Source: Paracoccaceae bacterium
Lineage (GTDB): Bacteria > Pseudomonadota > Alphaproteobacteria > Rhodobacterales > Rhodobacteraceae
Reading direction: 5' to 3'
NCBI GenBank assembly: GCA_028874915.1
Contig: JAPPHA010000110.1
Span: forward strand, 33,874-97,873
DNA length: 64,000 bases
Each line of letters begins with the position of its first letter. The first letter of the stretch is position 1. Positions 47,627 to 58,133 of the stretch are shown here, piece by piece. A program made the translations under genes and the position numbers. The notes under the pieces were generated by a model that had not been told where the DNA came from, ran no database searches, and saw only the letters and a program-made list of their open reading frames with translations.

Positions 47627-50308
47627 TTGCATCCTGAACGACAACAGGCAGAAGACGTCCGGGCGGAAGCGTTGCGGACGCTTCGCACGCGGGTCCGTCT
47701 CACTCGGGCGGCTTTGATCCTCGAACGGCTTACGAGGTGCCTGTGGCCGGCGGCGACGCTGGGACTGCTCGGAGTATCGGTCTGGCTTTGGGGCGTTGTC
47801 AGCCTTGTCCCGCAGAGCCTGGCAATGTCCGCTGCAGGGCTTTGGGTTCTGGGGATTCTGACATTGGCGTGGCGAGGCTTGCGCCGTTTGACATTGCCGG
47901 GCGCCGTCGCGGTCGCCACCCGCCTCGATGGTGGCCAGACAGGCGGACCCGTCGCCGCTCTGTCGGACGAGATGGCACGCGGGCGAGGCGAACCGGACGC
48001 CGAAATCCTCTGGAAGGCCCATGTCGGCGCCATGGCCCGGCGCGCCCTCGATGCCAGGGTCGTGTGGCCGGACCTGCGGCTCGCGCGATTTGACCCGCTG
48101 GCGGTCCGGTTGACCGCGATCCTCGCCTTCGTGTCGGCGCTCCTGTTCGCCGGGACCGAACAACCGAGGGGGTTTCAGCCGGAATCCCCCGCGTCCCTGG
48201 CGGCAGCGCCCCCGGTCTTTGAAGGTTGGGCAGAACCGCCGTTTTACACGGGTCGGCCGACCCTTTACCTCGACGCCCCCGGTACGGGTGATCTGGAGCT
48301 GCCCAGCGGCACGGAACTGACGATCCGGCTCTACGGTCGAGCAGAGCGGGCCTCGCTCTCCGATTCGGTTTCCGATTCCGGTTCCGGAGCCGCGGACACG
48401 GATGTCACCGCCAGTATCGGCGGAGTCGAACGCGGACCTGCCGCGTTGCCCGACGTGGCAAACCTCGGAGGAATGGCTCCCATCGTCTCGGAGCTTCCGG
48501 AATCGGAGACCGATCTACGGGAGGTCCGGGTTGTGGTCAGGGAGAACGGTGTGCTTTCTCTCGACGTCGATGGGGCTACAATCTGGCGGCAGCCAATCAC
48601 CGTGATCCCCGACCGTCCGCCGGTTGTCGAACACACGGGCCCGCTGACGTCGACGGTCAACGGGGCGCTGTCCTTGCCCTTCCGGGCCAGTGATGACTAC
48701 GGGGTCGTCGGCGGCACTGCCGAGATCCGGCTCGATCTTGATCGGGTTGACCGGACAGGTGCCCTTGCGGCCGACCCCGGTTCCTCCGAACCAATCGTCG
48801 TGGATCTGCCCCTGCCATATATCGGGAACACGAAGACGTTCGAGGAAACGCTCGTCGAGAACCTGTCGGACCACCGATACGCCGGGCTGCCGGTAACCCT
48901 GGTCCTCAGGGCCGACGATGCGGGCGGCAATGTTGGTGCGAGCCCGCCACTTCCGGCCCGTCTTCCGGCCCGTCAGTTCTTTGATCCGCTTGCCGCCGCG
49001 CTGGCAGAGCAACGGCGGGATCTCCTTTGGTCGGCCGACAATGTGAGGCGGGTACGCCGGATGCTTCGGGCGATCACTTTTCGGCCGGAGGAGCAGTTTG
49101 ACAATGCCACGGCGTATCTCCTGGTGCGTTCGGCACTCCGGCAGTTGTCGGTCGCGCGATCCCGGTCTGCCCGGATAGTACCAAGCGCGGTGGAACTGGT
49201 ATCGCCGGATCGTGACGAGGTCGCCGAGAGACTGTGGCGAGCGGCGCTCCTGATCGAAGAGGGCGATCTGGCAAACGCCCGGGAACGGCTCGAACGGGCT
49301 CGAGACCGACTGTCCGCTGCCATCGAACAGGGGGCTCCGGAAGAGCAGATCGCGGAGTTGATGCAGGAACTCCGGGAGGCGTTGAACGAGTTTCTCCGGG
49401 AACTGGCGGAAATGGCCCAGCGAAACGGAGATCAGGAACTGGCCGAGCTCCCTGAGGGCACGGAAATCACACCGAATGACTTCCAGGACATGCTCGACCG
49501 GCTCCAGGAACTGCTGGAGCAGCAGCGCATGGCCGAGGCCCAGGAATTGCTGCGCCAGCTCCAGGGCCTGATGGAAAACCTGCAGGCGTCCCTCGATGGT
49601 GTCGCGCGCCCGGGTTCGGGCGGCGACCGAACCCTCGACGGACTCCGCGATACCTTGCAACGGCAACAAGGGCTGGCCGACGAGACATTCCGGCAATTGC
49701 AGGGGAATCCCGGCAGCAGTGGTGGCGATCAGCAGGGACTCCTGCCGCCGCCCGGCGATCTTGAGGGGCTGGGGCAGGACTTCGGCGGCGGTCCGCCGGG
49801 CACTGGTGATTTCGAAACCGACACCGACCTTGCCGACCGACAGGAAGCACTCCGGCAATTGCTGTCCGGCCAACGCCAGGAACTTCCCTCTGCGGATGGC
49901 CTGGCCGGAGGAGATCCACTGGAAGATGCAGAACAGGCCATGGGCCAGGCCCGGGAAAGCCTTGAGCGCGGCGACAACAATGCCGCACTCGACGAGCAGG
50001 CCCGGGCAATGGAAGCCTTGCGGCAAGGAATTCGGGAGATCGAGGAGGCGCGGCGCAGCCAGGCGCAGGGCGAAACTCCCGGAGAACGAGGCGGGGAGCA
50101 AACCGGGCTCGGCCCGACGAACACCGATCCACTCGGGCGCCAGACCGAACAGGACGGTTCCGCCATTGCCCGGGGCGGACCGTTGTCGGACGGTGATCAC
50201 TATGATCGGTCCCGCGAGATCCTGGAAGAAATCCGCCGCCGGTCTGATGACCGTGACCGGCCGCAGTCGGAGCTGGATTACCTGCGCCGGCTTCTGCAAC
50301 GGTTCTGA
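47627..50308 (+). CDS. TIGR02302 (DUF4175) family membrane protein
   Basis: A large (893 aa) protein of unknown function found mainly in alphaproteobacteria. Two or three N-terminal hydrophobic segments (about 35-75 and 150-168) are followed by a long periplasmic-type domain and a Gln/Glu-rich region with coiled-coil character (for example EQIAELMQELREALNEFLRE, about residues 570-590). The C-terminus ends in LDYLRRLLQRF, the family-typical tail. The start is taken as TTG at 47627, 35 bases downstream of lysA. A stem-loop follows the stop. Confidence 0.85.
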   Translation: MHPERQQAEDVRAEALRTLRTRVRLTRAALILERLTRCLWPAATLGLLGVSVWLWGVVSLVPQSLAMSAAGLWVLGILTLAWRGLRRLTLPGAVAVATRLDGGQTGGPVAALSDEMARGRGEPDAEILWKAHVGAMARRALDARVVWPDLRLARFDPLAVRLTAILAFVSALLFAGTEQPRGFQPESPASLAAAPPVFEGWAEPPFYTGRPTLYLDAPGTGDLELPSGTELTIRLYGRAERASLSDSVSDSGSGAADTDVTASIGGVERGPAALPDVANLGGMAPIVSELPESETDLREVRVVVRENGVLSLDVDGATIWRQPITVIPDRPPVVEHTGPLTSTVNGALSLPFRASDDYGVVGGTAEIRLDLDRVDRTGALAADPGSSEPIVVDLPLPYIGNTKTFEETLVENLSDHRYAGLPVTLVLRADDAGGNVGASPPLPARLPARQFFDPLAAALAEQRRDLLWSADNVRRVRRMLRAITFRPEEQFDNATAYLLVRSALRQLSVARSRSARIVPSAVELVSPDRDEVAERLWRAALLIEEGDLANARERLERARDRLSAAIEQGAPEEQIAELMQELREALNEFLRELAEMAQRNGDQELAELPEGTEITPNDFQDMLDRLQELLEQQRMAEAQELLRQLQGLMENLQASLDGVARPGSGGDRTLDGLRDTLQRQQGLADETFRQLQGNPGSSGGDQQGLLPPPGDLEGLGQDFGGGPPGTGDFETDTDLADRQEALRQLLSGQRQELPSADGLAGGDPLEDAEQAMGQARESLERGDNNAALDEQARAMEALRQGIREIEEARRSQAQGETPGERGGEQTGLGPTNTDPLGRQTEQDGSAIARGGPLSDGDHYDRSREILEEIRRRSDDRDRPQSELDYLRRLLQRF

Positions 50309-50323
50309 GATCGGCGACTGCCG

Positions 50324-50348
50324 CCACCGGCTCGGGGATTGCCGGTGG
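50324..50348. terminator. Stem-loop after the TIGR02302 gene
   Basis: CCACCGGC (50324-50331) and GCCGGTGG (50341-50348) form a perfect eight-base stem with a nine-base loop, 16 bases after the stop. No T-run follows, so factor-independent termination is uncertain. Confidence 0.45.
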
Positions 50349-50894
50349 TGGGGCAGGAAACGGTCGAATCGTCAGACAGGGCACCGGGTGAACGGCACCG
50401 TCAATGCCGATCCCGAACGGATTCGGACAGCCTCACCCACCTCGGCGGTTCCGACTGATGCCGCGACAGGACCCGAAACGATCCTGGCCCGTCGGCTCCA
50501 TCAGTACGGTCAGGTCCCCATTGGATTGGCGGGATGATTCCGCGGCCACCGGACGCCCCCCGACCGATGTTCCAGGACCAAATCGCAACTGTCACCGGAC
50601 GTTGCCTGGAGCCCGAAGACCCCGCCAACCCGGAATCCGGGCGCGAAATGCCCGGGAGCGGTTTCGGAAACGACTCGTCGGATCGATCCGGGCCGTGGCT
50701 TGATCTGCAAAGGGTCGCTCGAACCGAGACCGGCGCCCGAATGCGCACGACGAAGCCAGTCGAACGTCCTCTTGGGCCTCACGTGACGGGTCTGGGTGGC
50801 CGGCGCCGGGACGTATGCACAAGATCCCGGTCTTTCCGGGGTCCCGTCACGGTTCCTGTCGAAAGCCGGTCAAATCTGCCATCCTGGCTCGCTC
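50349..50894. other. No gene seen, about 550 bases
   Basis: Between the TIGR02302 gene and the convergent GTPase gene there is no recognisable gene, tRNA or repeat. Frames present are Arg/Pro-rich shadows. Confidence 0.5.
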
Positions 50895-51560
50895 TCAGTC
50901 CATGGCGGCAATGATCGACCGCAAGCTCGCGATGCCGGCACCGGTGACGGCCGATGTGGGCACGATCTCCGGGAATGCGGTCGGATGTCGTGCGAGGGTG
51001 CGCGCCGTTGCGGCGAGGCTGTCCGCGAGCCGGGCCGGGCCGATCTTGTCGGACTTGGTCATCACCACCTGGAACGTGACGGCACTCCGGTCCAGGAGTT
51101 CCATGATCTCCTCATCGGCCGGTTTCGGCCCGTGACGAGCGTCGATGAGGAGAAACACCCGCCGGAGCGAGGGTCGGCCGGCGAGGTAGGCCCCGAGCAG
51201 CCGCTGCCAGCGTTGGATGGTTTTCAGGGGTGCCCTGGCAAAGCCATAGCCCGGGACGTCGACCAGATAATACCGGTCGGCGAGCGCGAAAAAGTTGATC
51301 TGCTGCGTGCGGCCCGGCGTCCGGGAGATGCGGGCAAGCGTCGATTGTGACGTCAGCGCATTGATCAGTCGCGATTTGCCGACGTTCGAGCGACCCGAGA
51401 AACACACCTCAATTCGGTCGGCCGGCGGAAAACCGCCGACATCGGCCGCCCCGGTCACGAAGCGCACCGGGGTGGCAAACAGCTTTCGACCGCGTTCCCG
51501 GTCCGCGCCGGACGGTTCGGGGACGGGGCGAAAGGCAGATGTCGGAACCGTTCCGGTCAC
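50895..51560 (-). CDS. engB: Ribosome-assembly GTPase EngB/YihA
   Basis: GTPase of the TrmE-Era-EngA family, required for late 50S assembly and for cell division in many bacteria. The 221-residue protein has the P-loop SGRSNVGKSRL (G56-S63), the G2 region TPGRTQQINFF, the G3 site VDVPGYGFA and NKxD-type TKSDKIG. The GTG start overlaps the MOSC gene stop as GTGA. yidC precedes in the same operon, the common alphaproteobacterial order, with the MOSC gene inserted. Confidence 0.93.
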   Translation of the reverse strand: MTGTVPTSAFRPVPEPSGADRERGRKLFATPVRFVTGAADVGGFPPADRIEVCFSGRSNVGKSRLINALTSQSTLARISRTPGRTQQINFFALADRYYLVDVPGYGFARAPLKTIQRWQRLLGAYLAGRPSLRRVFLLIDARHGPKPADEEIMELLDRSAVTFQVVMTKSDKIGPARLADSLAATARTLARHPTAFPEIVPTSAVTGAGIASLRSIIAAMD

Positions 51561-52318
51561 CCGAGGATGGTGACGGGGTCGCCGGTTCGGACCCGACCCG
51601 AGGCGGCGACCTCCGCATAGACCCCAAAATTCCGGTGGCCCCAGCCCGCGTCGAGAAGTGCCAGCGTGTCCAGGTCGCGTCGCCCGGTCTCGGGGTTGGC
51701 CGTTGTGGCCCGGCAACGCTGGATGGGTTCGATCACGCGCAGTTCGGCATCGCCGATCCGGACCCGCCGGCCCACCCAACCGAATTCCGACCACGCCTCG
51801 AAACCTTCGACCCAGATGTTGCCGCGCCAGCGTTCCGGGGCCACCTCTTGGCCGGCCTCCGCCGAAAGGGCGTCCAGTGACGACCGCGACAGGATCGAAA
51901 CGGATGGAAACTCGGTATCGGTGAGGCCGCGTCCACCGGCCCGGTAGACGCGAACCGGCCTGGCCCGGTCCGGGGGCGCCAGAGGCGTGACCCATTCAAT
52001 CAGCCGGTTCCGGTCTTCCGGGATGTCGGGATCAACCGTGATCCGGGCGAGACGGGGATGGGTAAGCGTGATTGTGCCCGCCGATTCATCCACCGTAGCA
52101 TTGATGGCCGCCAGTTCCGGTGCCCGGGCGCAGACGACGAAATTCTGGACCGGTCGCCAGCCCCGGGTGGAATCACTGATGCCCGAGGCCTCATGGGCAA
52201 CGGCCCAGACCCGGTCCCAGGGCAGGGTTGTACCCTTGGTCAACGCGACTTCGGCCAGCGCTTCGCGCCCGTGTGACTTGATAGGATGGCGCCAGATGTC
52301 GGTGACAATGCCAGGCAT
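51557..52318 (-). CDS. MOSC-domain protein
   Basis: A 253-residue protein with an N-terminal beta-barrel region (WRHPIKSHGREALAEVAL) and the MOSC domain, whose conserved Cys appears in EPIQRCRATTANPETG, a motif shared with YcbX/YiiM-type molybdenum-cofactor sulfur-carrier proteins. Members reduce N-hydroxylated substrates or carry sulfur on the cofactor. The ATG at 52318 has GGGAGA upstream. It is 29 bases after yidC and overlaps the GTPase gene, so it is inserted into the yidC-engB operon. Confidence 0.85.
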   Translation of the reverse strand: MPGIVTDIWRHPIKSHGREALAEVALTKGTTLPWDRVWAVAHEASGISDSTRGWRPVQNFVVCARAPELAAINATVDESAGTITLTHPRLARITVDPDIPEDRNRLIEWVTPLAPPDRARPVRVYRAGGRGLTDTEFPSVSILSRSSLDALSAEAGQEVAPERWRGNIWVEGFEAWSEFGWVGRRVRIGDAELRVIEPIQRCRATTANPETGRRDLDTLALLDAGWGHRNFGVYAEVAASGRVRTGDPVTILG

Positions 52319-52347
52319 GATTCGATCCGTCTCCCGGGTCGCGGCCG

Positions 52348-54168
52348 TCAGCTCTTGGCTCCGTCCCGCCGGAAACCTGCCAGGATATTGCCGAAAATGT
52401 CGGGTTTTACCCCCTGGCTCCGCATGATCGCATACTGCTGGATGAAGGTGATGATGTTGTTGGCCACCCAGTAGATGACCAGGCCGCTCGCAAAGCTTCC
52501 AAGGAGGAACATGAACAGCCAGGGCATCCAGGCAAACACCATTGCCTGGGTCTTGTCTGTCGGTGCCGGGTTGAGCTTCTGCTGCATCCACATGCTAACG
52601 CCCATGAGAACCGGATAGACGCCGATCGACAGCAGGTAGAAGATGCTTTCGGGCCCAGGCGTTCCCCAGGGCAGCAAGCCGAACAGGTTGAGGATCGATG
52701 TGGGATCCGGGGCGGAGAGGTCATGAATCCAGCCGATGAAAGGCGCGTGACGGATTTCGATTGTGACAAAGAGGACCTTGTAGAGAGAGAAGAAGATCGG
52801 AATCTGGGGCAGGATCGGCAGGCAGCCGGAAGCCGGATTGACCTTCCGGTCCCGGTACAGCTTCATCATTTCCTGCTGGAGCTTCTGACGGTCGTCGCCG
52901 ACCCGCTCCTTGATCTTCTCCATTTCCGGCTGCAGTTCCTTCATCTTCGCCATGGAGACATAGGACTTGTAGGCCAACGGAAAGAGGAGCGCCTTGATCA
53001 CCAACGTCAAACAGATGATGGACCAGCCCATGTTTCCGACGATGCCGTTCAACCACAGGAGCAGCTGGAAGATCGGCTTGGTCAGGAAGAAGAACCATCC
53101 CCAGTCGATGGAGTCGATGAACTGATTGATCCCGAATTCCCGTTCATAGGACAGGATGGTTTGGTATTCCTTGGCTCCGGCAAACAGCATGGTGGTCATG
53201 ACGCCGGTGGTGCCGGCCTCGACCTGCATGGCCGGCAGCCGCATGTCGGTCTGGTAGGTGTCGCTTCGGGCGCTGTACTTGGAGACCGACGTGAAGGGCT
53301 GACCCGGTTCCGGGATCAGCGTCGTCATCCAGTACTTGTCGGTAAAGCCGATCCAGCCGTTTTGCTCGACCGCGATACTGTCGACGGCGGCGGACTCCCG
53401 CGGGTCGAGTTCCTGGTCCGGCATGTCGTCATAGTCAATTTCCTGGATGGTCCCGTCCGACGACCGGACCACACCTTCATGCAGGATGTAGAAGCCGATC
53501 ACCTCCGGCTCGCCGTGGCGGGCGACGATACCGTAGGGGGCCAGCCGGACCGCCGTCCCGGTCTTGTTCTCGACCGACTGGGTGATGGTGAACAGGTAGT
53601 CGGCGTCGATGGCCACCTGTCGACGGAAGATCAACCCCTTGCCATTGTCCCAACGCAGCGTCACCGGCGTCGTCTCGGTGATGGCCGTCCCGGATTCCAC
53701 TTCCCAGGGCGTGCTCGCACCGGGCACATCGGAATAGGAGACGCCAGGCGTCGGGGCCCAGCCGTAAAGGGCATAGTAGGCATCCACCCCGCCGCTGGGG
53801 CTGAGCAGGATCACTTTCTCGGACGGATCGTTGAGCCGGACATTGTAGTCGACGAGTTCGAGGTCGTCGATCCGGCCGCCGGTCAGTGACATGGACCCCG
53901 ACAGTCGCCCGGTCCGGATGGGAATCCGGGCGGCCGAGTCGAGCGCAGCCTCGCGTACAGACCCCGGAAGGCTCTCGTCGGGCGGTGGCGATGTGGCGAG
54001 GCCGGTGCCCGGATCCACGCCGCTGTCGGTGGCGGGGGTCGTGGTCGGGGCGGAGTCGACCTCTGGTCCCGGTTCCATCGGTTCCGGGGGAAAGAGGATA
54101 AACCAGGCGAAGATCACGAGGAAGCTGAGTGCCGTCGCCAGGAGGAGGTTCTTGTTGTTGTCCTGCAT
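52348..54168 (-). CDS. yidC: Membrane protein insertase YidC
   Basis: Inner-membrane insertase (606 aa). TM1 is at residues 8-26, followed by a large periplasmic beta-domain with Pro/Thr linker, and a C-terminal core of five helices with GWSIICLTLVIKALLFPLAY, PQIPIFFSLYKVLF and the terminal membrane region with KPDIFGN. The ATG at 54168 starts the first helix. rnpA and rpmH, which often precede yidC, are not next to it; putA diverges upstream. Confidence 0.96.
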   Translation of the reverse strand: MQDNNKNLLLATALSFLVIFAWFILFPPEPMEPGPEVDSAPTTTPATDSGVDPGTGLATSPPPDESLPGSVREAALDSAARIPIRTGRLSGSMSLTGGRIDDLELVDYNVRLNDPSEKVILLSPSGGVDAYYALYGWAPTPGVSYSDVPGASTPWEVESGTAITETTPVTLRWDNGKGLIFRRQVAIDADYLFTITQSVENKTGTAVRLAPYGIVARHGEPEVIGFYILHEGVVRSSDGTIQEIDYDDMPDQELDPRESAAVDSIAVEQNGWIGFTDKYWMTTLIPEPGQPFTSVSKYSARSDTYQTDMRLPAMQVEAGTTGVMTTMLFAGAKEYQTILSYEREFGINQFIDSIDWGWFFFLTKPIFQLLLWLNGIVGNMGWSIICLTLVIKALLFPLAYKSYVSMAKMKELQPEMEKIKERVGDDRQKLQQEMMKLYRDRKVNPASGCLPILPQIPIFFSLYKVLFVTIEIRHAPFIGWIHDLSAPDPTSILNLFGLLPWGTPGPESIFYLLSIGVYPVLMGVSMWMQQKLNPAPTDKTQAMVFAWMPWLFMFLLGSFASGLVIYWVANNIITFIQQYAIMRSQGVKPDIFGNILAGFRRDGAKS

Positions 54169-54494
54169 GTCCGATGGCGTCCGCTCTCGCCCGCTGCCGA
54201 AACCCGTTCCGGTCGGGGCGTTCAATAGAATCCGCTTCGAAAGGTCAAGGTATCGCGACAGGCCCCGTTCCGCCGGCTTTCCGTCGCCGATGCCCACGGA
54301 CCGGCCCCCGAGCCCCGGGGCCCGCCGCCGCCCGTTGGGGCCTTGGTGTTGACGCCGTCGCGCGAAACAGAATTCGGAATCGGAAACCGGGCGTCGAATC
54401 GGGATAGATTGTCGGTGAACATCCGGTAGGAGGCACTGGATGGCGGCCTGCATGCAGGGTCGTCCGGGAGACCTGGAGAACGAGGAGAACGGCC

Positions 54495-57400
54495 ATGAAC
54501 GATCCGGATGGGTTGAGGGCGATCGTCCACCGCACCCGGCACCAAACCGAGTCTGCGATTCTTGACCGCCTCCTGGCGGATACGGGACCGTCGGCCACGA
54601 TTCGATTGCAGGCGAGCGCGCGTGCAGCGCGGCTGGTCGAGACGATCCGGGAGGCCTCCCGACCGGGACTCATGGAGGTCTTCCTCGCCGAATACGGTCT
54701 GTCGACGGATGAAGGCATTGCGCTGATGTGCCTCGCGGAAGCGATGCTGCGGGTCCCCGATGCCCCGACAATCGACGCGCTGATCGAGGACAAGATCGCC
54801 CCCTCTCGGTGGAGCGAACATCTCGGCCGGTCCAGTTCGGCGCTGGTCAATGCCTCGACCTGGGCACTCATGCTCACCGGGCGTACGCTCAGGGACGGCG
54901 ACCCTGACAGCGAGGGGATCGCGGCTGTGCTCCGGAGCTTGCTGAAACGGCTGGGCGAGCCGGTCATCCGTTCTGCCGTTCGGCGGGCGATGGTCGAATT
55001 CGGCCGCCAGTTCGTTCTCGGCGAGGACATCGGGGAAGCGATGCATCGCGCCGCCGCGAAGGGTCGGGAGGGTTTCACCCACTCCTATGACATGCTCGGG
55101 GAAGCAGCGGTCACGGCGGCGGATGCCGACCGATATTTCGCCGCCTATGCCGATGCGATTTCGCGAATCAGCGCCCGGTGCACGGCGGACGACGTCCGGG
55201 CCAATCCGGGGATTTCGGTCAAGCTGTCGGCTCTCCATCCGCGTTTCGAAATGGTCCAGGCCGGTCGGGTGACAGGCGCTCTGGTCGAGAGGCTCGGTGA
55301 CCTCGCCCGCCAGGCCTGCACGGCCGGAATGGGGCTGAACATTGATGCCGAAGAGGCGGATCGTCTGGATCTCACGCTTGATGTCGCCCAAGAGGTGGTT
55401 CGGGATCCCGCCTTGGCCGGATGGGACGGTTTCGGACTTGTTGTTCAGGCCTATGGCAAGCGCGCCGGCCCGGTCATCGACTGGCTCGAGGCCCAGGCCC
55501 GTCACCTTGATCGGCGGATCATGGTCCGGCTCGTCAAGGGCGCTTACTGGGACACCGAAATCAAGCGGGCCCAGGTGAACGGCGCATCGGGATTTCCGGT
55601 TTTCAGCCGGAAGGCCGCGACCGATGTCAGCTTCATTTGCTGCGCCGCCAAACTGTTGCGATTTGGCGATCGGATCTACGCCCAGTTCGCCACACATAAC
55701 GCCCATACGGTGGCCACCATCCTCGAACTGATGCGCGAGGAACGGGTGCCGCGATCGGCATTCGAATTCCAGAGACTCCACGGCATGGGAGAGGCGCTGC
55801 ACGATCGCGTTCGGTCCGAGTTCGGGACCCGCTGCCGCATTTACGCACCGGTGGGCCGGCACCGCGACCTGCTCGCCTACCTGGTTCGGCGGCTTCTCGA
55901 AAACGGTGCCAACAGTTCCTTCGTCAATCAGATTGTCGATACGACCATCCCGGCGGCAACCCTGGCGAAGGATCCTTTCGCGATGCTGGAGACCGCTCGC
56001 CGGCATCCGTCCGTGCGCCTGCCTGCCGATCTGTATGCGCCGGAACGGGTGAATTCCCGCGGGTGGGAACTGTGGGACCCGTTGGATCGGGCGGCGATCG
56101 AGACTGCCCGACTTCCATTCCGGACTGCCACCTGGGAAGCCGGTCCCATCACTTGCGACGGCGCGGCGGGTGAGGATCCGGTCGCGGTCGTCAGCCCGGC
56201 GAATCCCGCCGACCATGTCGGTTCGGTGGCCCAGTCCACAGGAGCCGAGATCGATGCCGCGCTGGCGGCGGCGCGGGTCTGGGACGATGATTCTTCCGGC
56301 CGTGCGCGTATTCTGGTCCGGGCATCCGAACTCTACGAGGCGAACGTGGGGGAGTTTTTGGCCGTCCTCTGTCGGGAGGCCGGAAAGACGCCGTCGGATG
56401 CGGTGGCGGAGCTGCGGGAAGCGGTGGACTTCCTGCGTTACTATGGTGCCCGCGGCCGGGACCTCGCGGGCCCGCCCCGCGGCGTGATCGCCTGTATTTC
56501 ACCGTGGAATTTCCCGCTTGCCATCTTCACCGGGCAGATCGCCGGTGCATTGGCTGCAGGAAACGCAGTGTTGGCAAAGCCGGCGGAAGCCACCGGTCTC
56601 GTTGCGGCACTGGCGGTCCGCCTCATGCATGAGGCAGGGGTTCCAAGGGATACGCTGCAGCTGCTGACTGGCCGGGGCTCCGTTGTCGGGCCGCGGCTCT
56701 TTCGAAATCCTGTGGTCAAGGGCGTGTGCTTTACCGGTTCGACGGCGACGGCACAGGCGATCAACAGGATGATGAGCGACCATCTCGATCCGACAGCCCC
56801 GCTCATCGCCGAAACCGGCGGGCTCAACGCGATGATTGTCGACAGTACCGCCCTTCCGGAACAGGCGATCACCGACATTCTCGCTTCGGCCTTCCAGTCA
56901 GCGGGCCAGCGGTGTTCGGCACTTCGCATGCTCTATCTGCAGTCAGACATTGCTCCGTCCTTCCTGGACCGGCTTGAGGGCGCCATGGATGCTCTGGTCG
57001 TCGGCGATCCCTGGGGATTCGACACCGATGTCGGTCCCGTGATCGACCGGGGGGCTCGGGCCGATATTGAATCCCATATCGAGGCGGCACGCCGGGACGG
57101 CCGGCTCCGGAAGCGGCTGCCGGTTCCTGGGACCGGAGACTTTGTCGGCCCTTCACTGATCGAGGTCGGCGGGATCGCCGACCTCGGCCGTGAGGTCTTT
57201 GGCCCCGTCCTGCATGTTGCCACCTTCGACGCGGATTCGCTCGACTTGGTGATCGGTGCGATCAACGCCACCGGATACGGCCTGACCTTCGGCATTCACT
57301 CCCGGATCGACAGCCGGATTGAGCGAGTCGTGTCATCGATCCGGGCCGGTAATCTCTATGTCAACCGCAACCAGATCGGCGCCGTCGTCGGTTCGCAGCC

Positions 57401-58016
57401 CTTCGGGGGCGAGGGCCTCTCGGGAACCGGGCCGAAAGCCGGCGGGCCCAACTACGTCCGAAGGCTGACCCGGCCGCCATTCCCGATCCCCGGGGATGTG
57501 CCGGGACCGAGCCGCATCTGCGGCGACGCGGGACCGATCAATCCGTCCACGGTGCAGGATCGAATTGATTCCCTGGTGCCCGGGCCCGATGCGGAACTCG
57601 AGTCCGTCATCCTTCCGGGTCCGACGGGAGAATCGAACCGGTTCTCATTGTATGGACGTGGGGTGATCCTCTGCCTGGGACCGACGGCGGCACAGGCTGC
57701 GCGCCAGGCGCAGACTGCCGCGGAATGCGGATGCAGAGCGGTCGCCGTGGCGCCCGGCGTGACCGCCAATGTCGGAATTGACGGCAAGCTGCATTCGTCC
57801 GACCTCCTGCGACTGTCCGGATTCGACGCGGTTGCCTTCTGGGGCGAGGCCTCTGCGCTCCGCGACATCCGGCGTGCCCTTGCCGCGCGTTCCGGTCGCC
57901 TGATCGCGCTCATGGCCGAAAGCGACATGGCGGAGCGTTGCAGGCTGGAGAGACATGTCTGTGCCGATGTGACGGCCGCCGGCGGCAACGCATCCCTGCT
58001 GGCTCAGGCGAGCTGA
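54495..58016 (+). CDS. putA: Bifunctional proline dehydrogenase / L-glutamate-gamma-semialdehyde dehydrogenase PutA
   Basis: Oxidises proline to glutamate in two channelled steps. The 1173-residue protein has a helical arm, an FAD barrel (about residues 190-470, with MVRLVKGAYWDTEIKRAQ and VGRHRDLLAYLVRRLLENG), and an aldehyde dehydrogenase module with CISPWNFPLAIFTGQ, Glu773 in IAETGGLNA and catalytic Cys807 in SAGQRCSALRML. There is no N-terminal ribbon-helix-helix, so it is probably not an autorepressor. Length fits a bifunctional PutA with an extra C-terminal domain (about residues 1010-1173). It is divergent from yidC and convergent with the ABC ATPase gene. Confidence 0.95.
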   Translation: MNDPDGLRAIVHRTRHQTESAILDRLLADTGPSATIRLQASARAARLVETIREASRPGLMEVFLAEYGLSTDEGIALMCLAEAMLRVPDAPTIDALIEDKIAPSRWSEHLGRSSSALVNASTWALMLTGRTLRDGDPDSEGIAAVLRSLLKRLGEPVIRSAVRRAMVEFGRQFVLGEDIGEAMHRAAAKGREGFTHSYDMLGEAAVTAADADRYFAAYADAISRISARCTADDVRANPGISVKLSALHPRFEMVQAGRVTGALVERLGDLARQACTAGMGLNIDAEEADRLDLTLDVAQEVVRDPALAGWDGFGLVVQAYGKRAGPVIDWLEAQARHLDRRIMVRLVKGAYWDTEIKRAQVNGASGFPVFSRKAATDVSFICCAAKLLRFGDRIYAQFATHNAHTVATILELMREERVPRSAFEFQRLHGMGEALHDRVRSEFGTRCRIYAPVGRHRDLLAYLVRRLLENGANSSFVNQIVDTTIPAATLAKDPFAMLETARRHPSVRLPADLYAPERVNSRGWELWDPLDRAAIETARLPFRTATWEAGPITCDGAAGEDPVAVVSPANPADHVGSVAQSTGAEIDAALAAARVWDDDSSGRARILVRASELYEANVGEFLAVLCREAGKTPSDAVAELREAVDFLRYYGARGRDLAGPPRGVIACISPWNFPLAIFTGQIAGALAAGNAVLAKPAEATGLVAALAVRLMHEAGVPRDTLQLLTGRGSVVGPRLFRNPVVKGVCFTGSTATAQAINRMMSDHLDPTAPLIAETGGLNAMIVDSTALPEQAITDILASAFQSAGQRCSALRMLYLQSDIAPSFLDRLEGAMDALVVGDPWGFDTDVGPVIDRGARADIESHIEAARRDGRLRKRLPVPGTGDFVGPSLIEVGGIADLGREVFGPVLHVATFDADSLDLVIGAINATGYGLTFGIHSRIDSRIERVVSSIRAGNLYVNRNQIGAVVGSQPFGGEGLSGTGPKAGGPNYVRRLTRPPFPIPGDVPGPSRICGDAGPINPSTVQDRIDSLVPGPDAELESVILPGPTGESNRFSLYGRGVILCLGPTAAQAARQAQTAAECGCRAVAVAPGVTANVGIDGKLHSSDLLRLSGFDAVAFWGEASALRDIRRALAARSGRLIALMAESDMAERCRLERHVCADVTAAGGNASLLAQAS

Positions 58017-58133
58017 TCGCGGATCCCGCCAAGTCGGATACGGGAATGCCGCCGGGACCGCAGCAGCGCGTTGGAGATCGGTGCAGGCGGCGTCAGCCGC
58101 GGCGCAGGCTGCCCACAGGGAAGCGAGGCCGGG

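Noticed and set aside
48515..50299. 594-codon minus-strand frame opposite the TIGR02302 gene
   Set aside because: It has Leu/Arg-rich, motif-free content and mirrors the TIGR02302 frame.
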